In this document: piece by piece, positions 1-12,100 of the stretch
Layout of the letters: each line of letters starts with the position of its first letter
Position numbering within the stretch: the stretch's first letter is position 1
Assembly (NCBI GenBank): GCA_003260075.1
Contig: QLIY01000002.1
Location: 310,746-374,745, forward strand
Origin: Phallusia mammillata
Lineage: Eukaryota; Chordata; Ascidiacea; Phlebobranchia; Ascidiidae
Direction of reading: 5' to 3'
Length of the DNA: 64,000 bases
Notes under the pieces: model-generated
Told to the model about the DNA's origin: nothing
Databases searched by the model: none
Seen by the model: only the letters and a program-made list of their open reading frames with translations
Program-made: the position numbers and the translations under genes

Positions 1-3000
1 CTTAATTCGATAATCTCATTATCCTATTGGTGACAGTGTCTTTCTGATCACAAATTTAAACTAATATGTTATTTTATTTAAAAATACAAACCTACAGTGT
101 TTAAACAGAATTAATAACAAGAAAACAACACGTCTTGTTTTAGTTTTTCGCACGTCCTCAATCCTACAGAAGTCGTCACTTGTTGGCGCCAATGGGCCAA
201 GGTGAATTTGGTGCAATCGTGAAAATCAACTTAAAACTTACCACTGTATTTGCTAGTCTGCCTTATGTTACTTCGCGATTCTTTCAACACTTTCAGCCGT
301 GAATACCAAGAAAATACAGCCTAATGTTAAGAATTAGGCCTATTTATTGAAAATTTATATCGAGTTTTACCCCCCCCCCAGAAAATACAGCCTAATGTTA
401 AGAATTAGGCCTATTTATTGAAAATTTGTCTCGAGTTTTTCAGGGTTTTGAGTCAAGCAAAAATGTATTAGGCCTACTAAAAGAAAAATACTTGGGTCTA
501 TATGTGTGAGTTTTTACAGTGTGAATCTTGACCGTATTAAAATACTTGATTGTTTGTCGTGCGCACAATCACCTAGGAAGAAAAATCGATAACTACATAC
601 GACAGCGAATTATATCCGTAACAACGTGTCATATTTAGGCTACCTTCAAATCCAGGCACCTTTTATTTTCCGATACCACAGAGGGATAGAAGACCCCCCC
701 CCCCAGGGTTTTGAGTCAAGCAAAAATGTATTAGGCCTACTAAAAGAAAAATACTTGGGTCTATATGTGTGAGTTTTTACAGTGTGAATCTTGACCGTAT
801 TAAAATACTTGATTGTTTGTCGTGCGCACAATCACCTAGGAAGAAAAATCGATAACTACATACGACAGCGAATTATATCCGTAACAACGTGTCATATTTA
901 CCTTCAAATCCAAGCACCTTTTATTTTCCGATACCACAGAGGGATAGAAGATGTCTCCTGGCACAAACCCTGGGCCCGGCGACCCTTTCTTCTGCAACAT
1001 TAATTATTAATGGCCAATCAAAGATGAGAGCTTAACCCGAAATGGAAAACCTATCCGAGAATCTGAAAAAAAGCTTTAATTTCGTAATGTCGTTGCAGAT
1101 TGATGAATGTCCTTTCTTTTACAAGTCTAGCATTCGAAGTACAATTTACGTTTTGAGCAATGTGGTTGTGCTTTAGAAAATATTTTTTGAAGATTACGCA
1201 GGTAAATATAGGAGGTTGATGGGTAATTGACAAATCTTAATAGCGACCCCCCCCCCAAAAAAAGCTTTAATTTCGTAATGTCGTTGCAGATTGATGAATG
1301 TCCTCTCTTTTACAAGTCTAGCATTCGAATTACGTTTTGAGCAATGTTGGTGTGCTTTAGAAAATATATTTTGAAGATTACGCAGGTGAATATAGAAAGT
1401 TGATGGGTAATTGGCAAATCTATATAGCGATATCGAAAATCAATTATTTTGGTTTGCAATCAAAGCTTAGCTGCCGACGTCACTCAAATTGATGGTGCAA
1501 AAATGTTTTTTTCTGTTCGCTAATAAGCCAATTGAAATTGTCTGGGCCAGGAATAGCTTTAATTATTCTATAATCTCTCGTCTCAAGCTATTTTCAGATG
1601 AATTTTTATTCATGTGAATGAAATTACAGATGTTAATTCGGGTTTCATGTCAGTGGTGCAGAATTTACAACGAAAATTGCTGCCCCCCCCCCATGAATTT
1701 TTATTCATGTGAATGAAATTACAGATGTTAATTCGGGTTTTATGTCAGTGGTGCAGAATTTACAACGAAAATTGCTGTAGCCTACTACAAGGAAGCACGA
1801 CTTTTTACTATACTTTTGCCGCACTACAGTTATAGTCAGGGAGTCAATTAGGGCCATCGGTATGGACCCCAAAATAAGGACAACCGAAAAATTTAATTTT
1901 CATTTGCACAAGTCAAAATAAGTACTTTAAGTCAAAAACAAGGACATTTCTTAGAAATATGGCATTAAATTTTTCCAAGACATTGTCCTTCAATACAAAA
2001 ATTTTAGAAATAAGGACGGTATGGTAACCCTGGATACAGTTCTTGCTAAACTAACGGCTGTGAATGTGTTCATATAGCAGTTTAGGTGTGTTCCGCGCAG
2101 AGTTGTAAATCAGGCCGGGCATTTCGGGTCGGGTTGGGGCCGATCAGTACGGACTTTAGTTTTACCAAAAGCGGCCTAAATTCGGGCCTGGCTTAATTTA
2201 CACTTGCATTATTTTTGCCACATTTCACCAACTTTCGGGCATCATTTGGGGTTTCATACCTTGTATTTTCATGTAATTCAAAAAAATGTATGATGGTATA
2301 CGAATAACAAAATATTGTCGCTTTGTTTTGACCTATATTTAGGCCCAGTGTAACTTTTTCAGAATGCATTTTTTTGATAACATACACTTGTGAGAATTTA
2401 TTTTCTGACATTTCCCTGGTTTTATATGGAATTAGCCTACTCTAGAGCAGTGCTTTTTAGAGCAGAGCCGGTGTGCACGGTGTACCCTAGGGTGCGCCAG
2501 TACGAAAAGGTGTACAAGGGTGCATCACAAACTTTTAATGAACCATTAATATTTGACCTTCAGGGTATTAGAAAAAAGATGTAGGTTTTAACTGATGTAT
2601 AAATGAACCTCTGTATTTAAAAAAAAAATGTTGATGTCTGACACCTTCAGTGTGATTGACGTATATCTACTTCAAAAGACGTTTTGCACACAGTGCGGAT
2701 AGACATTAATTTACGTCAAAAGTTTTTGATCAAAAATGGTTACGTCAAAAGTTTTGATTTTAAGTAAACAGGGTGCATGAGTTCGTCACATCAACTTTAG
2801 GGGTTCACCAAACCAAAAAAAGTTGCACTGCTCTAGAGCATTGAAATGTCATCCATTGGTTGTTGATGTTTGACTTGCGACGGTTCGTGCTCGTATACGA
2901 TTTAATGAATTCAGTTTTCAATAACACTCAAATGGTGATCAATACACATTTAGCATTGCATAAATCTGCATCAAAAACCGGCCGCGCAGAGCTTAGAGAA

Positions 3001-4156
3001 AACACTTAGGTATTTTCCTTTGGGAAATCTATACCGCCGCCGTAAGACAAAACAAACAGTGCGCAATGCCAGGACGACGTCCGGTATTAACCTTTCACAG
3101 TAGACGTTGATGTCAATTTATTATAGCGACCTCAAGTGTTCCCATGGGACTTAGATGTCCGAGAAAGTCTTAATTGACAGTAAACTGGAAACGGCACCTC
3201 GCCGTGTCGCTAATCGAAAAGGTAATGGCATGTGAAGCGGTTAAATGTTGTAAGCTCGGCGCCCGAGACTGGTTCTACAGACGTGACTCCTTAAACAGTA
3301 CTTTGTGTATGGAAAAACGTCGGTGCCCGCTGCATGTGTATGTATATAAGATTAGGAAAGTGTTACTATAGTGCCCCCCCCCCCTTTGTGTATGGAAAAA
3401 CGTCGGTGCCCGCTGCATGTGTATGTATATATTAGGAAAGTGTTACTATAGTAAATGCGTTAAGACGAACATAAATTTATATCTGGGATCAGCCCTGAAG
3501 CGTTTATGCAGACCAGCGATCACGGCATACTCATATATGTAAATCACAGTGCGCCGTATAGTAAATACCAAACGTTATGTAAAATTTGCAAAAGAGCATC
3601 AACGGTAAGTGTAATATGCGTGCGCAAAAACCAGTCAGGTTTTTGGTGAGACGGCCAAAAGTTTTTTTTTTTTTCAGTTTAAAAGTTTTTAGTGCACAGA
3701 TATTCACCGGACAAATCCAAATGTTGGTTCGATAGTAGAATAGTAGAATAGTAGAATAGATAGTAAACGAAATAGATCCCGTTAGCCGTGATATGAAAAA
3801 TGACTTATTTAATGTCGTATTTTTTTCATATTGTTTATTGGACGATATTTTGTTGTATATCGGCTGCGTGAACTTTATTTTAGGACTAATTTTCCGTTGA
3901 TTTAACGTTTTTGTTAATTGACAAATTAACAAAAAAAGACAAATTTGAATTGTATGCAAAAATGATTATGTTCGTTACTGCGTTATTTATATCTACTACT
4001 TTTTTGCAATCAATATGTTAAATGCTAAAGTGTATGTATGAAACTTTACAATCTTTTTAGTAGGATTCTACTAACAAGATACATAAGGATTAGCGCCACT
4101 TACGCAACAGTCTTGCTTTTTTACAGAAATCTGTAGAAGCAGGTGTAAATTTTAAA
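1..4156. other. Intergenic region with repeats and four assembly junctions
   Basis: I see no supportable exon here. The stretch is a patchwork: runs of C at 370-379, 694-704, 1247-1256, 1683-1692 and 3374-3385 each separate two near-identical copies of the same sequence (for example about 440-693 against 705-960, and about 1060-1246 against 1257-1440). A hAT-like relic with a 'ggtatggtaaccctgg' right end lies at about 1858-2036. A short unclassified repeat rich in 'gggtcgggtt' at 2118-2190 recurs near 5820, 10530 and 10730. A 10-bp AGTAGAAT-type microsatellite lies at about 3737-3760. The promoter of the TAFA-like gene should lie toward the right end, but I cannot locate it. Confidence 0.6.
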
Positions 4157-4879
4157 ATGATGGGTTCTATGCTTTGCTCTCTTTTGATATTCCTGTGCAT
4201 GACCGTTTTCTCAAGAGCAGCATCGTTGGTTAACCAACAAGGTAAGAAATTTAAAGTTGATGTTGTAAGCATATTGGGCAGGGGTTCCCAACTGGGGTGC
4301 CAATTGCAATGTTCAGGGGTGCCGCGAGATATTGATATTGCAATACTGCGACCCACTGCGACCCACTGCGACCCATTCTTTACTTTAACTTTCACCCGTT
4401 AAGTGCGGAAATTATTTCTAACCGAGTTTCAGTGTGTATTAAGTTTCGCGTCTCGCAATTTTCCCAGCTCCATTCTGGAGAGTCGCTCCGTGGGGAAGTC
4501 GCTGACGGTAAGTTTATACTTCGCGGTAAGCTTTGCTTTTTCGCCCAGGAAAAAAACAGTGAAAGAGATTTCGACTCGTTGCGTTTCTTTCCATAAACAA
4601 GTTGTAGTAGCAAAACGATGGAAAATTTAAGCGCAACGATGGAAATTTTTAGCTTATGCACTAGCAGATACCTCTCGGCGCGCATGAAAATTGCAAATTA
4701 ATATCTTTGCGTATAGGAAAGAAAGCTATTGTGCCCCCCCCCCCCAAGTTGTAGTAGCAAAACGATGGAAAATTTAAGCGCAACGATGGAAATATTTAGC
4801 TTATGCACAAGCAGATGCCTCTCGGCGCGCATGAAAATTGAAAATGAATATCTTTGCGTAGGAAAGAAAGCTATTGTGC

Positions 4880-4972
<93 letters not shown>

Positions 4973-7900
4973 ACTTTCTCAGTTTGTAAAGTTATAAAGT
5001 CAAAATGTTTTTCATTATTTACTATGTACTTAATACCGCGCGCCCCCCCCCCTCATACAGTTATTTGAAATACAGAAACCTCATAAAATTGGTCCAGTTT
5101 GGCCAGGGTGCCGCAAACCATTTATCTCTTTGATAGGGTGCCGCAAGGTCAAAAACGTTGGGAACCACTGATATAGGCAGGGTTGCCATACCGTCCTTAT
5201 TTCTAAGATTTGTCCTTATTTTGAAGGGCAATGTCTTAGAAAAGTTTTTTGTTCTTATAATACCAAACGTTATGTAANGTCCTTATTTTTGACTTGAGTC
5301 CTTATTTTATCTTATTTTCAACAATTACTAGTCAAATCCCTGCTACAAGTAAAAGTAAACCTGAGCTGTTGTGAGATTCACGAAGTATTTTCTACGTACA
5401 AGGAGTTGCTGGAACTGATTGTTCCTGGGCAAAAAAATATGACATGTGATATGTCATGGTACGTATAAATGCAAAGATTTGTTCAAACACGTTTGTTACG
5501 TTTCGTATGAAAATTGGATTTTTCGATTGTCCTTATTTTTAATTTCAAGTCGATGGCAACCCTGGATATAGGGGATGTTTATAGAGATCGATATGTACTT
5601 GTGTATGTCTGTATCGCGGGTATAACTACTGCGAACCAGGGGTAAAGATTTCATGTTATGCATGGTCGTTCTTAACTCATGTGGTTCAAAAACAATCGAT
5701 AAAATGACAGCTAAACAGGCTAACATCGCTTTTATGCAAAAAAACATACAAAAAGGCAGATTGGTCCCAACTTTTACCAAAACATGTCAGTTTTAGATAT
5801 GCATCCTAAAGTTATTAGTCGGGTTGGGTTTTTCGGGTCGGGTTCAGGTTGATTAGATCCGACTTCACTCCTAAATTGTGCCGTAATTTTACCACCTTTT
5901 GGGCCTTTTTACGTTTGGGCATATTTTACGTTTAGTAGTCAACCTATATATTCCAGTGTCTGAGTGAAAATACGAAACCGCTTGTGTTTCTGCAGCATGA
6001 ATCAAACACCCCCAAACAAAACAAGAAAATGCAATATAAATCAATATCCATAAAAAGTTAGAATTGAACTTGATACCAAACACTAATGGTGACTTTCTCA
6101 GTTTGTAAAGTTATAAAGTCAAAATGTTTTTCATTATTTTCTATAAACTTAATACCGCGCAAAATATTTTTCACAGTTTAGTGAGACCAATATATACATG
6201 GTTTAATCATAAACCTTACTGCCAAGGTACTGGTGTATATAGAATACATCGTTCAGACGTTTCGACAATCTCTGTTGTCATCATCAGGCACAGTACCTTG
6301 GCAGTAATGTTTATGATTAAATTACTTTCCGGGTATAGTGTTCCTAAATATATACACGACTTTGAGATTAAAGCACGATAAAAAACTACTGATTTGTAGC
6401 AACGGGAATTGCATTACGTAATCATTATTAGGAAACCCACGTGCAAAAATGGAGCATTTACCGAGCCACATGGCGTAGCATTTAACATGGCGCCTTAACA
6501 ACGTCTAAAATCAATCTAACTCCGCCCAAATTCTTCGCAGGTGTCGAGGCCGAGAAATGCGAGGTGCTCAGTGTCGTTATGGCGGAAAATCAATACCAGG
6601 AGACAGAAAACTACCAGCGCACTGTTCGCTGCGTCTGCCCCGCTGGAAAACTGGCTGGCACACATCGAGAGACTCCTGCTTGTGTCCCAGGTATTTGGTG
6701 TCTCCCTATCTCGGCTATAGACTTAACATACAAGGTCAAAAAACATAATTCAGTTAGGGTTTTCCTTGTAGGGAGTTTGCTTTTATAATTATAATACTTG
6801 TGTCAATTTCTGACGAAAAACGGTTTTTAATAGCAATGGTAGAGTTGATTGGGGCATATTTTTGCTTGGTGAAAGAAAACACTCGAACTATTACCAATTA
6901 AGTTAGTTGAGCGCAAAAAAGCACACAATTTGTGGATGTTGGCTAAACGCGTTGCAGTCACACTGTCACTACATAACATTGTAAAAACAGGATAGTTCAA
7001 TCATCCCTATATATAGTCAGTGGAAGGTTTTTTTAAGGTTTGGTTTGGGTGACCGCCAAGTAGTTTTAAGAGACCGCAAGTGTTTCATTTAAATACCAAA
7101 AAATAGCCATATCCAAATTTTGGGAAACCGATGGAGAAATTTGGGGGACCGTTTCGGAAAACACCCTAAAAAAAACACTGGTCAGTGGTGGGATTTAGCC
7201 GGTTCGCACCGGTTCTATAGAACCGTCTCACCAAATTTTATGAGATCAGCGAACCGGTTTGCATTACTGATTACTGTCAATGGACTTTTTGTAACAGAAC
7301 CGGCTGAAAAACTTGACTTTCGTGATAGAACCGACTGACAAAATAAATTGAATCCTACCACTGTATACAGTTCAAATTAAACCGTAAATATAACCATAGC
7401 AAAATAATTGCACACAAAGCAGCAAATACTTAAACAACCTTCGGACGTTCAGTGCAAGGTTGGATCAATACGTTGCTAGTTCATAACTACACATGACGTC
7501 ATGCGTCGGGATATCACAAGAAAGTGAGTTTACGCTCTTTAACACGCGGGGTTCCCCGGCCTCGCTTAGCACGACCCCGTTTTAATGATCCCCTCAAATT
7601 GAGCATTCCTAAATTATATTTTATATCAGCAGGACCGACAATATAAAATTAGTACGCAACTGTTAATTTGTACATTAACGCAGATCGCTTTTGTTTAGAA
7701 TTCATCATAAAAGGCAGTCTTTGGTGTGAAATGCAGCCGTGCCTTCAAAACGAAACCTGCACCGTTCTAGCAACACCAAGCGGATGGCTATGCACGCTCG
7801 ACGAAACGACAAAACGAACCGTTGTGAAAATGGACCCACTTACGGACTTCGAGGTGTCGACAGATCGGCCGCCTGACGATGCTACGTATGACGTCACGCT

Positions 7901-7976
7901 TCCATTTGTATCCTCACCGTTTGATGACGTCACACTTCCTGTTACGTCAACGCGTGGCCTTGAAGAGGAAACGTAA
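4157..7976 (+). CDS. TAFA5 (FAM19A5)-like secreted cysteine-rich protein, 3 exons
   Basis: Exons 4157-4241, 6541-6690 and 7699-7976 join in frame (phase 1 at both introns) into about 170 residues. Residues 1-21 form a signal peptide (MMGSMLCSLLIFLCMTVFSR). Eight cysteines sit at about 35, 59, 61, 76, 88, 93, 99 and 110. The spacing matches the TAFA family: CEV at 35, RCxC at 58-61, G-x-x-AGT-x-R-x-x-P-x-CV at 64-77, WCxMxPC at 87-93 and GWxC at 107-110. The CC pair of TAFA1-4 is absent, as in TAFA5. TAFA proteins are secreted neural and adipose cytokines of about 125-135 residues. This one has about 49 extra C-terminal residues, acidic and rich in Thr, Pro and Asp, ending EEET. NET at 96 is a possible glycosylation site. 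Intron 1 holds two nested hAT elements and two assembly gaps. Orthology to TAFA5 rather than a pre-duplication ancestor is inferred. Confidence 0.86.
4734..4745. other. Run of C, probable assembly gap placeholder
   Basis: Twelve C separate two copies of the same sequence: about 4597-4733 and 4746-4880, both containing 'aagttgtagtagcaaaacg' and differing at scattered bases. Confidence 0.7.
4881..4972. other. 92-nt run of C, probable assembly gap
   Basis: An uninterrupted 92-nt C homopolymer, far outside the local composition. The sequence just after it (4973-5040, 'actttctcagtttgtaaag') recurs at about 6092-6160, so the assembly is also locally duplicated here. Confidence 0.7.
5178..5564. mobile_element. 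hAT-like MITE with perfect 8-bp target duplication
   Basis: Terminal inverted repeat CAGGGTTGCCAT at 5178 and ATGGCAACCCTG ending 5564. It is flanked by GATATAGG at 5170-5177 and 5565-5572, a perfect 8-bp duplication as expected for hAT transposition. The 387-bp body has no open frame and is rich in 'gtccttattt'. It inserted exactly at the right end of the element at 4279-5170 and duplicated that element's terminal G. A diverged relative is at about 1858-2036. Confidence 0.88.
6200..6326. repeat. Foldback element with about 32-bp inverted arms
   Basis: The left arm 'gtttaatcataaacc...tactgccaaggtactg' (6200-6231) is the near-perfect reverse complement of the right arm at about 6291-6326. The roughly 60-bp loop contains 'gacgtttcgacaatctctg'. 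It is non-coding, lies in intron 1 of the TAFA-like gene, and could be a MITE or a foldback remnant. Confidence 0.75.
7183..7363. mobile_element. MITE with CAGTGGTGGGATTTA ends
   Basis: The left end CAGTGGTGGGATTTAG (7183) is inverted relative to the right end TTGAATCCTACCACTG (to 7363). The interior is rich in 'gaaccggt' palindromes. The ends resemble hAT termini, but I see no clear 8-bp duplication. It lies in intron 2 of the TAFA-like gene. Confidence 0.65.
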
Positions 7977-8196
7977 TGGAGGGAAAAGACTAGAAAATAG
8001 AAAGAATGTACGAAGGAGAGCAGGGAAAGTTCTCAGAAAAAAGCACGAACTTTTCTGGAAGCTGAAACCGATTTCAGCCCGAAATAGAATTTGATACGCA
8101 GCAGGCTTTACGTTGTCAATGTATCGACAGTTTATTTGGAAAACAAGATCTTCAAAATTTGTATCGAACTGCAGATAGTGCACACTGTTTCGAACT

Positions 8197-8197
<1 letters not shown>

Positions 8198-8283
<86 letters not shown>
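8198..8283. other. 86-nt run of C, probable assembly gap
   Basis: A pure C run inside the presumed 3' UTR of the TAFA-like gene. The flanks 'cacactgtttcgaacta' and 'tagatcgaaacagtg' are inverted copies of one dispersed repeat. The UTR length is therefore uncertain. Confidence 0.7.
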
Positions 8284-8285
<2 letters not shown>

Positions 8286-8510
8286 CTAGTGTAGATCGAA
8301 ACAGTGTTTGCAGCTTATTATTTATTGGCTCGATGCTTTTCCATGTATCGAACTGTTTAGTAGATTACAACATATTTTGACATATTTTTTTCTTAATGTT
8401 TTGTCTTTTCCATTGATTGAAAACATCTAACAGACGTTATTACTTGCATAACCGATCCGACAGAAACAAATATAAACTATATTACGCGACCATTTATGCT
8501 GTTTTTATAC

Positions 8511-8516
8511 AATAAA
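8511..8516 (+). promoter_or_regulatory. Candidate poly(A) signal of the TAFA-like gene
   Basis: AATAAA lies about 535 nt after the TAA at 7974-7976, with a long run of C in between. It is the first canonical signal I see downstream of the stop. Confidence 0.4.
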
Positions 8517-9184
8517 CTTGAAGACAAAAATGAGTGTAATTTCAATCTTTTTGTAGTAACTCATTTATCCCAGGGTATTTGAAAATTTACCACAAGTCTT
8601 AGCCGCTAACCCCTAACTGGTGAAACACTGTGAAAAGATAAGTGTTTGCTGTTTGTAAATAATAAGTAAGTCATGTCGATGCTATTGAGAATAAGATACC
8701 ACTTTGAAAACATGAAAGTAGGTGAGTAGGCGCATAGTTTTCGATTCAGGGAGTTTATAAACATTGGCAGACAAAACGTTGCTCCACAAAAACTGATCTA
8801 ATATTATTCTTTCGCTACCAACTTGAAGGTTCAAACCATAAAATCTACTCATATACGAGTCAAAGGGAGTTATTTTTCGCATTTACGAGTTCATATTCAA
8901 TGCGTAACAAAATTGAGTCATTATTTTCTTTGTACACGCATACCGCTGCAGTTAATATTTGTTTTTAGTCGTGATTCGAATCATGATGGCTTCTATTGTG
9001 CGAAAAAGTAAAACGACAAATTTCGTGACCGCAAGTTAGGAGAATCAAAATGTTTTTCTCGAAGTTTCTAGGAAAAATCAAAAAAACGCGTTTAAAAGGC
9101 GAGGCAGTCTACACTACATCGCAATTGGCCGCTGTTTAAAACACAGAGTTGATTTCGCTGGTCTATAAGACGCGAGGAAAGAAT

Positions 9185-12100
9185 ATGAAAAGTTCTGCAA
9201 TTTTTCAATGTTTATTGCCACTGTTGCTATTTTCATTGGGTAAGGCTTTTATCCGATTTTTTATGCCTTTTGCATAAGTTGGTAAGAATATCTCTAGAAA
9301 AACGTTGCTATTTTTTTTCGTTTTTGCCTTTTTAGATATTGTTTTGGGAGATGTGGTTTCAAACAACAAGGAAAATTTAAGTAAGTTTATTCTTATCTTA
9401 AATTGTGCACATATACCCCCCCCCCGCTATTTTCATTGGGTAAGGCTTTTATCCGATTTTTTATGCCTTTTGCTTAAGTTGGTAAGAATATCTCTAGAAA
9501 AACGTTGCTATTTTTTTTTCGTTTTTGCCTTTTTAGATATTGTTTTGGGAGATGTGATTTCAAACAACAAGGACAATTTAGGTAAGTTTAAGATAATCTT
9601 GAATTGCAAACTACTAAATTTTGCTAAAAACTCGTTTTTGAACAGATCCTATAACAATTGAATGCCAAGCTAGCAAGATGACGTTAACAATCCCCTCTTA
9701 TTACGTCACAAGTCGGGGCGGATCTTTATCAACTATTCATTTGTTGAACAACAGTTGTAAACCGGAAACAAACGATGACGACACAGCTTTTGTTTTCGTC
9801 ATAAGTGGAGATTTGTCGAACCAATGTGGAAACCGATTACAGGTTTGTACTTGTTCATAAAAGCAGTGTGTCCAAGGTGGGGGGTTTCCCGCCCAATTGG
9901 GCCCCCCCCCCCGCTGCCAGGCATAATATCAAGTTTGTAGAGCTCTTCTGGCAAATGTAAAATTAAATTGTACACTTTTTAACTTTTGGTAAAAAAGCGT
10001 TTTTTAACAGATCCTATAACAATTGAATGCGAAGCCAGCAAGATGACGTTAACAATTCCCACTTATTACGTCACAAGTCGGGGCGGATCCTTGTCGACGA
10101 TTCATCTACTAAACAACAGTTGCAAACCGGAAATAAATGATGATGACACGGCTTTTGTTTTCGTCATAAGCGGAGATTTGTCGAACAAATGTGGAAACCG
10201 ATTACAGGTTTGTTCTTGGGCATGAAAGCATTTTTGCCAGGCCCCCCCCCCGTTTCCCGCCCAATTGGGCTGTTTTTGGACATCGAGTTGCGGGTTAATA
10301 TCACTGGTTGCGGGTTACGATTTTTGGTACGATTATACATGCATTTTGATATCCAAGCGTCTTTGCAAGTACAGCATAAATGAAGATATATATATGTCCG
10401 GTTTGGAGTTTAATCGTGGTTTACTTCGTAGTTGCGTTTTTTTTGGGCTTGTTTTGACTAGCAAGTGGCGTTTTCTGAGTATTTGACCTGGCAAAGTGGT
10501 TTGTTGTTTATGTCGTTTTAGATATTTAAGTCGGTACGGACTTTTTGGGTCAGGTTCGGTAAAAAACATAAACTCAATATTTTTTTTGCTTGGCAGAAAA
10601 ACAGCACCCATGCTATTTACACCAATGAGGTTCACACATATATCCACACTCAACAGCATATAGTCACCGGTCCACCCCCCCCCCTGGAAAAGTGGGTCGT
10701 TTATGTCGTTTTAGATATATAAGTCGGGCGCGGCTTTTTGGGTCGGGTTTCGGAAATAAAAATTTTAACACAATTTTAGCTTGAACATAGAAATATTGTG
10801 TATAAATTAATTCAATACTTTTTGCTTGGCAGAAAAACAACACTCATGCTATTTACACCAATGAGGTTCACACATATCTTCACACTCAACAGCATATAGT
10901 CACCGGTCCGACCTTCTACATCCCGTTCGAATGTGTTCTGCCTATAACCAACTATGTATCGTTAAGCTACAAGGTACAGTAGCACAAAAATGAAGACCCT
11001 AATTTAGAAGAAACATGATTTGAATATTTTCTTCAGGCAATAGTTGAATCAAACCCCCCCCCCATTTTCTTCAGGCAATAGTTGAATCGAAGAAAGTTCT
11101 ATCTCGTCCAGGGCGTGGGGAGTTCCCCTTGACGATGAAATTGTTCGAAACTGATCAATTCCTTTCACCTGAAACGGATACTACGTTTACGGTGGGGGCA
11201 TTTTTCTTTGTAAACAAAAGCGAATAGTTTGGTACTTAAAAAAATGCCGTTAAGCTATATTACTTTTTCAATTATCCGTGTAATTTTGGACCTGGGCTAT
11301 TTTTCAAAAAAATCCGATCAAATAACCAAAATACCCGAATAAATTCGTATATTAGACCGACGTTCAGCTTCAACACAGAAAACAGTTATTTTGCGTTTAA
11401 AGTAGTCTATTTAACAAAAAAACGTTCAGACTCTGAAAGTGGTATATGTTTCATAAAGGCATGTCAAAAACTCGGCACGAATCCCCTTTTTCTGAAACCA
11501 AGCCAAAATTAGGCCTGAAAGTTTGTGAAAATTGGACTATTTGTAAATCCAGGCCCGAATCAAAACCATAATAGTTCAAACTGAATTCTTAACCCGGTCC
11601 TGGTCGGGGTATAGGGAAGACTGGAGAAATAGCTTTCTTTCAAAGTATTTAGAAGATTTGAATACGATACTTGTTTTAAATTGTGTTACCAGACATCCCA
11701 AATGCTGTATGTTCAAGTGGAGTTGGACACAGAAGATGAAGATTTAACTGTGGTGCTGGAACGCTGCTTGGCGACACCTAACGACAAACTGGAGGATGAC
11801 GAACAATATTCCTTAATCCAGAAAAGGTAGACTGCTCAATTTTGAGAAACACTGCTAAAACTGGGAAAAAACAGTTGCCTAAAAATCATAGTCAAATATT
11901 TTGCTTATAGCACTCGATATTCTCAATTTTATGAACAACAAAACTTCCAAAAGTTCCCAAATAATTCATATTTATACCTTATACGTGTATTTTGTAGCTG
12001 TCCAGTTGCCAATGCGGTATCAGGTTCATTTAAAGTGATTTCGAATGGAGAAGGGCAAAAAGCAAGGCTCCAAGTTCAGGCTTTTACCTTCGTTGAGAAG

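Larger units (their letters stand above)
4279..5170. mobile_element. hAT-like element (outer of a nested pair), interrupted by gaps
   Basis: Left end CAGGGGTTCCCAACTGG at 4279 and right end CGTTGGGAACCACTG at 5170 are inverted. Flanks are atattggg (4271-4278) and, after removing the inserted second element, atataggg, a 7/8 match to an 8-bp duplication. It contains a triple 10-mer 'actgcgaccc' repeat (about 4344-4376) and the C runs at 4734-4745, 4881-4972 and 5043-5052, so its true length is unknown. It lies in intron 1 of the TAFA-like gene. Confidence 0.7.

Noticed and set aside
370-704. C tracts as natural G-quadruplex or recombination motifs at duplication breakpoints
   Set aside because: Uniform short length, presence of flanking haplotype copies, and replacement of coding bases at 61748 fit an assembly gap better; kept as a checkable alternative.
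3531-3959. 142-residue minus-strand open frame
   Set aside because: Low-complexity AT-rich sequence with Lys, Ile and Phe runs, no recognisable motif and a T12 tract; typical of chance frames here.
4729-5068. Polyproline reading frames over the 92-nt C run, and likewise at 8091-8380
   Set aside because: The Pro codons come only from the C run, which behaves as a gap placeholder; no family or splice support.
9646-10207. True tandem duplication of ZP exon 3
   Set aside because: Using both copies would duplicate half of ZP-N and its cysteines; the pair surrounds a C run like all other assembly duplicates.
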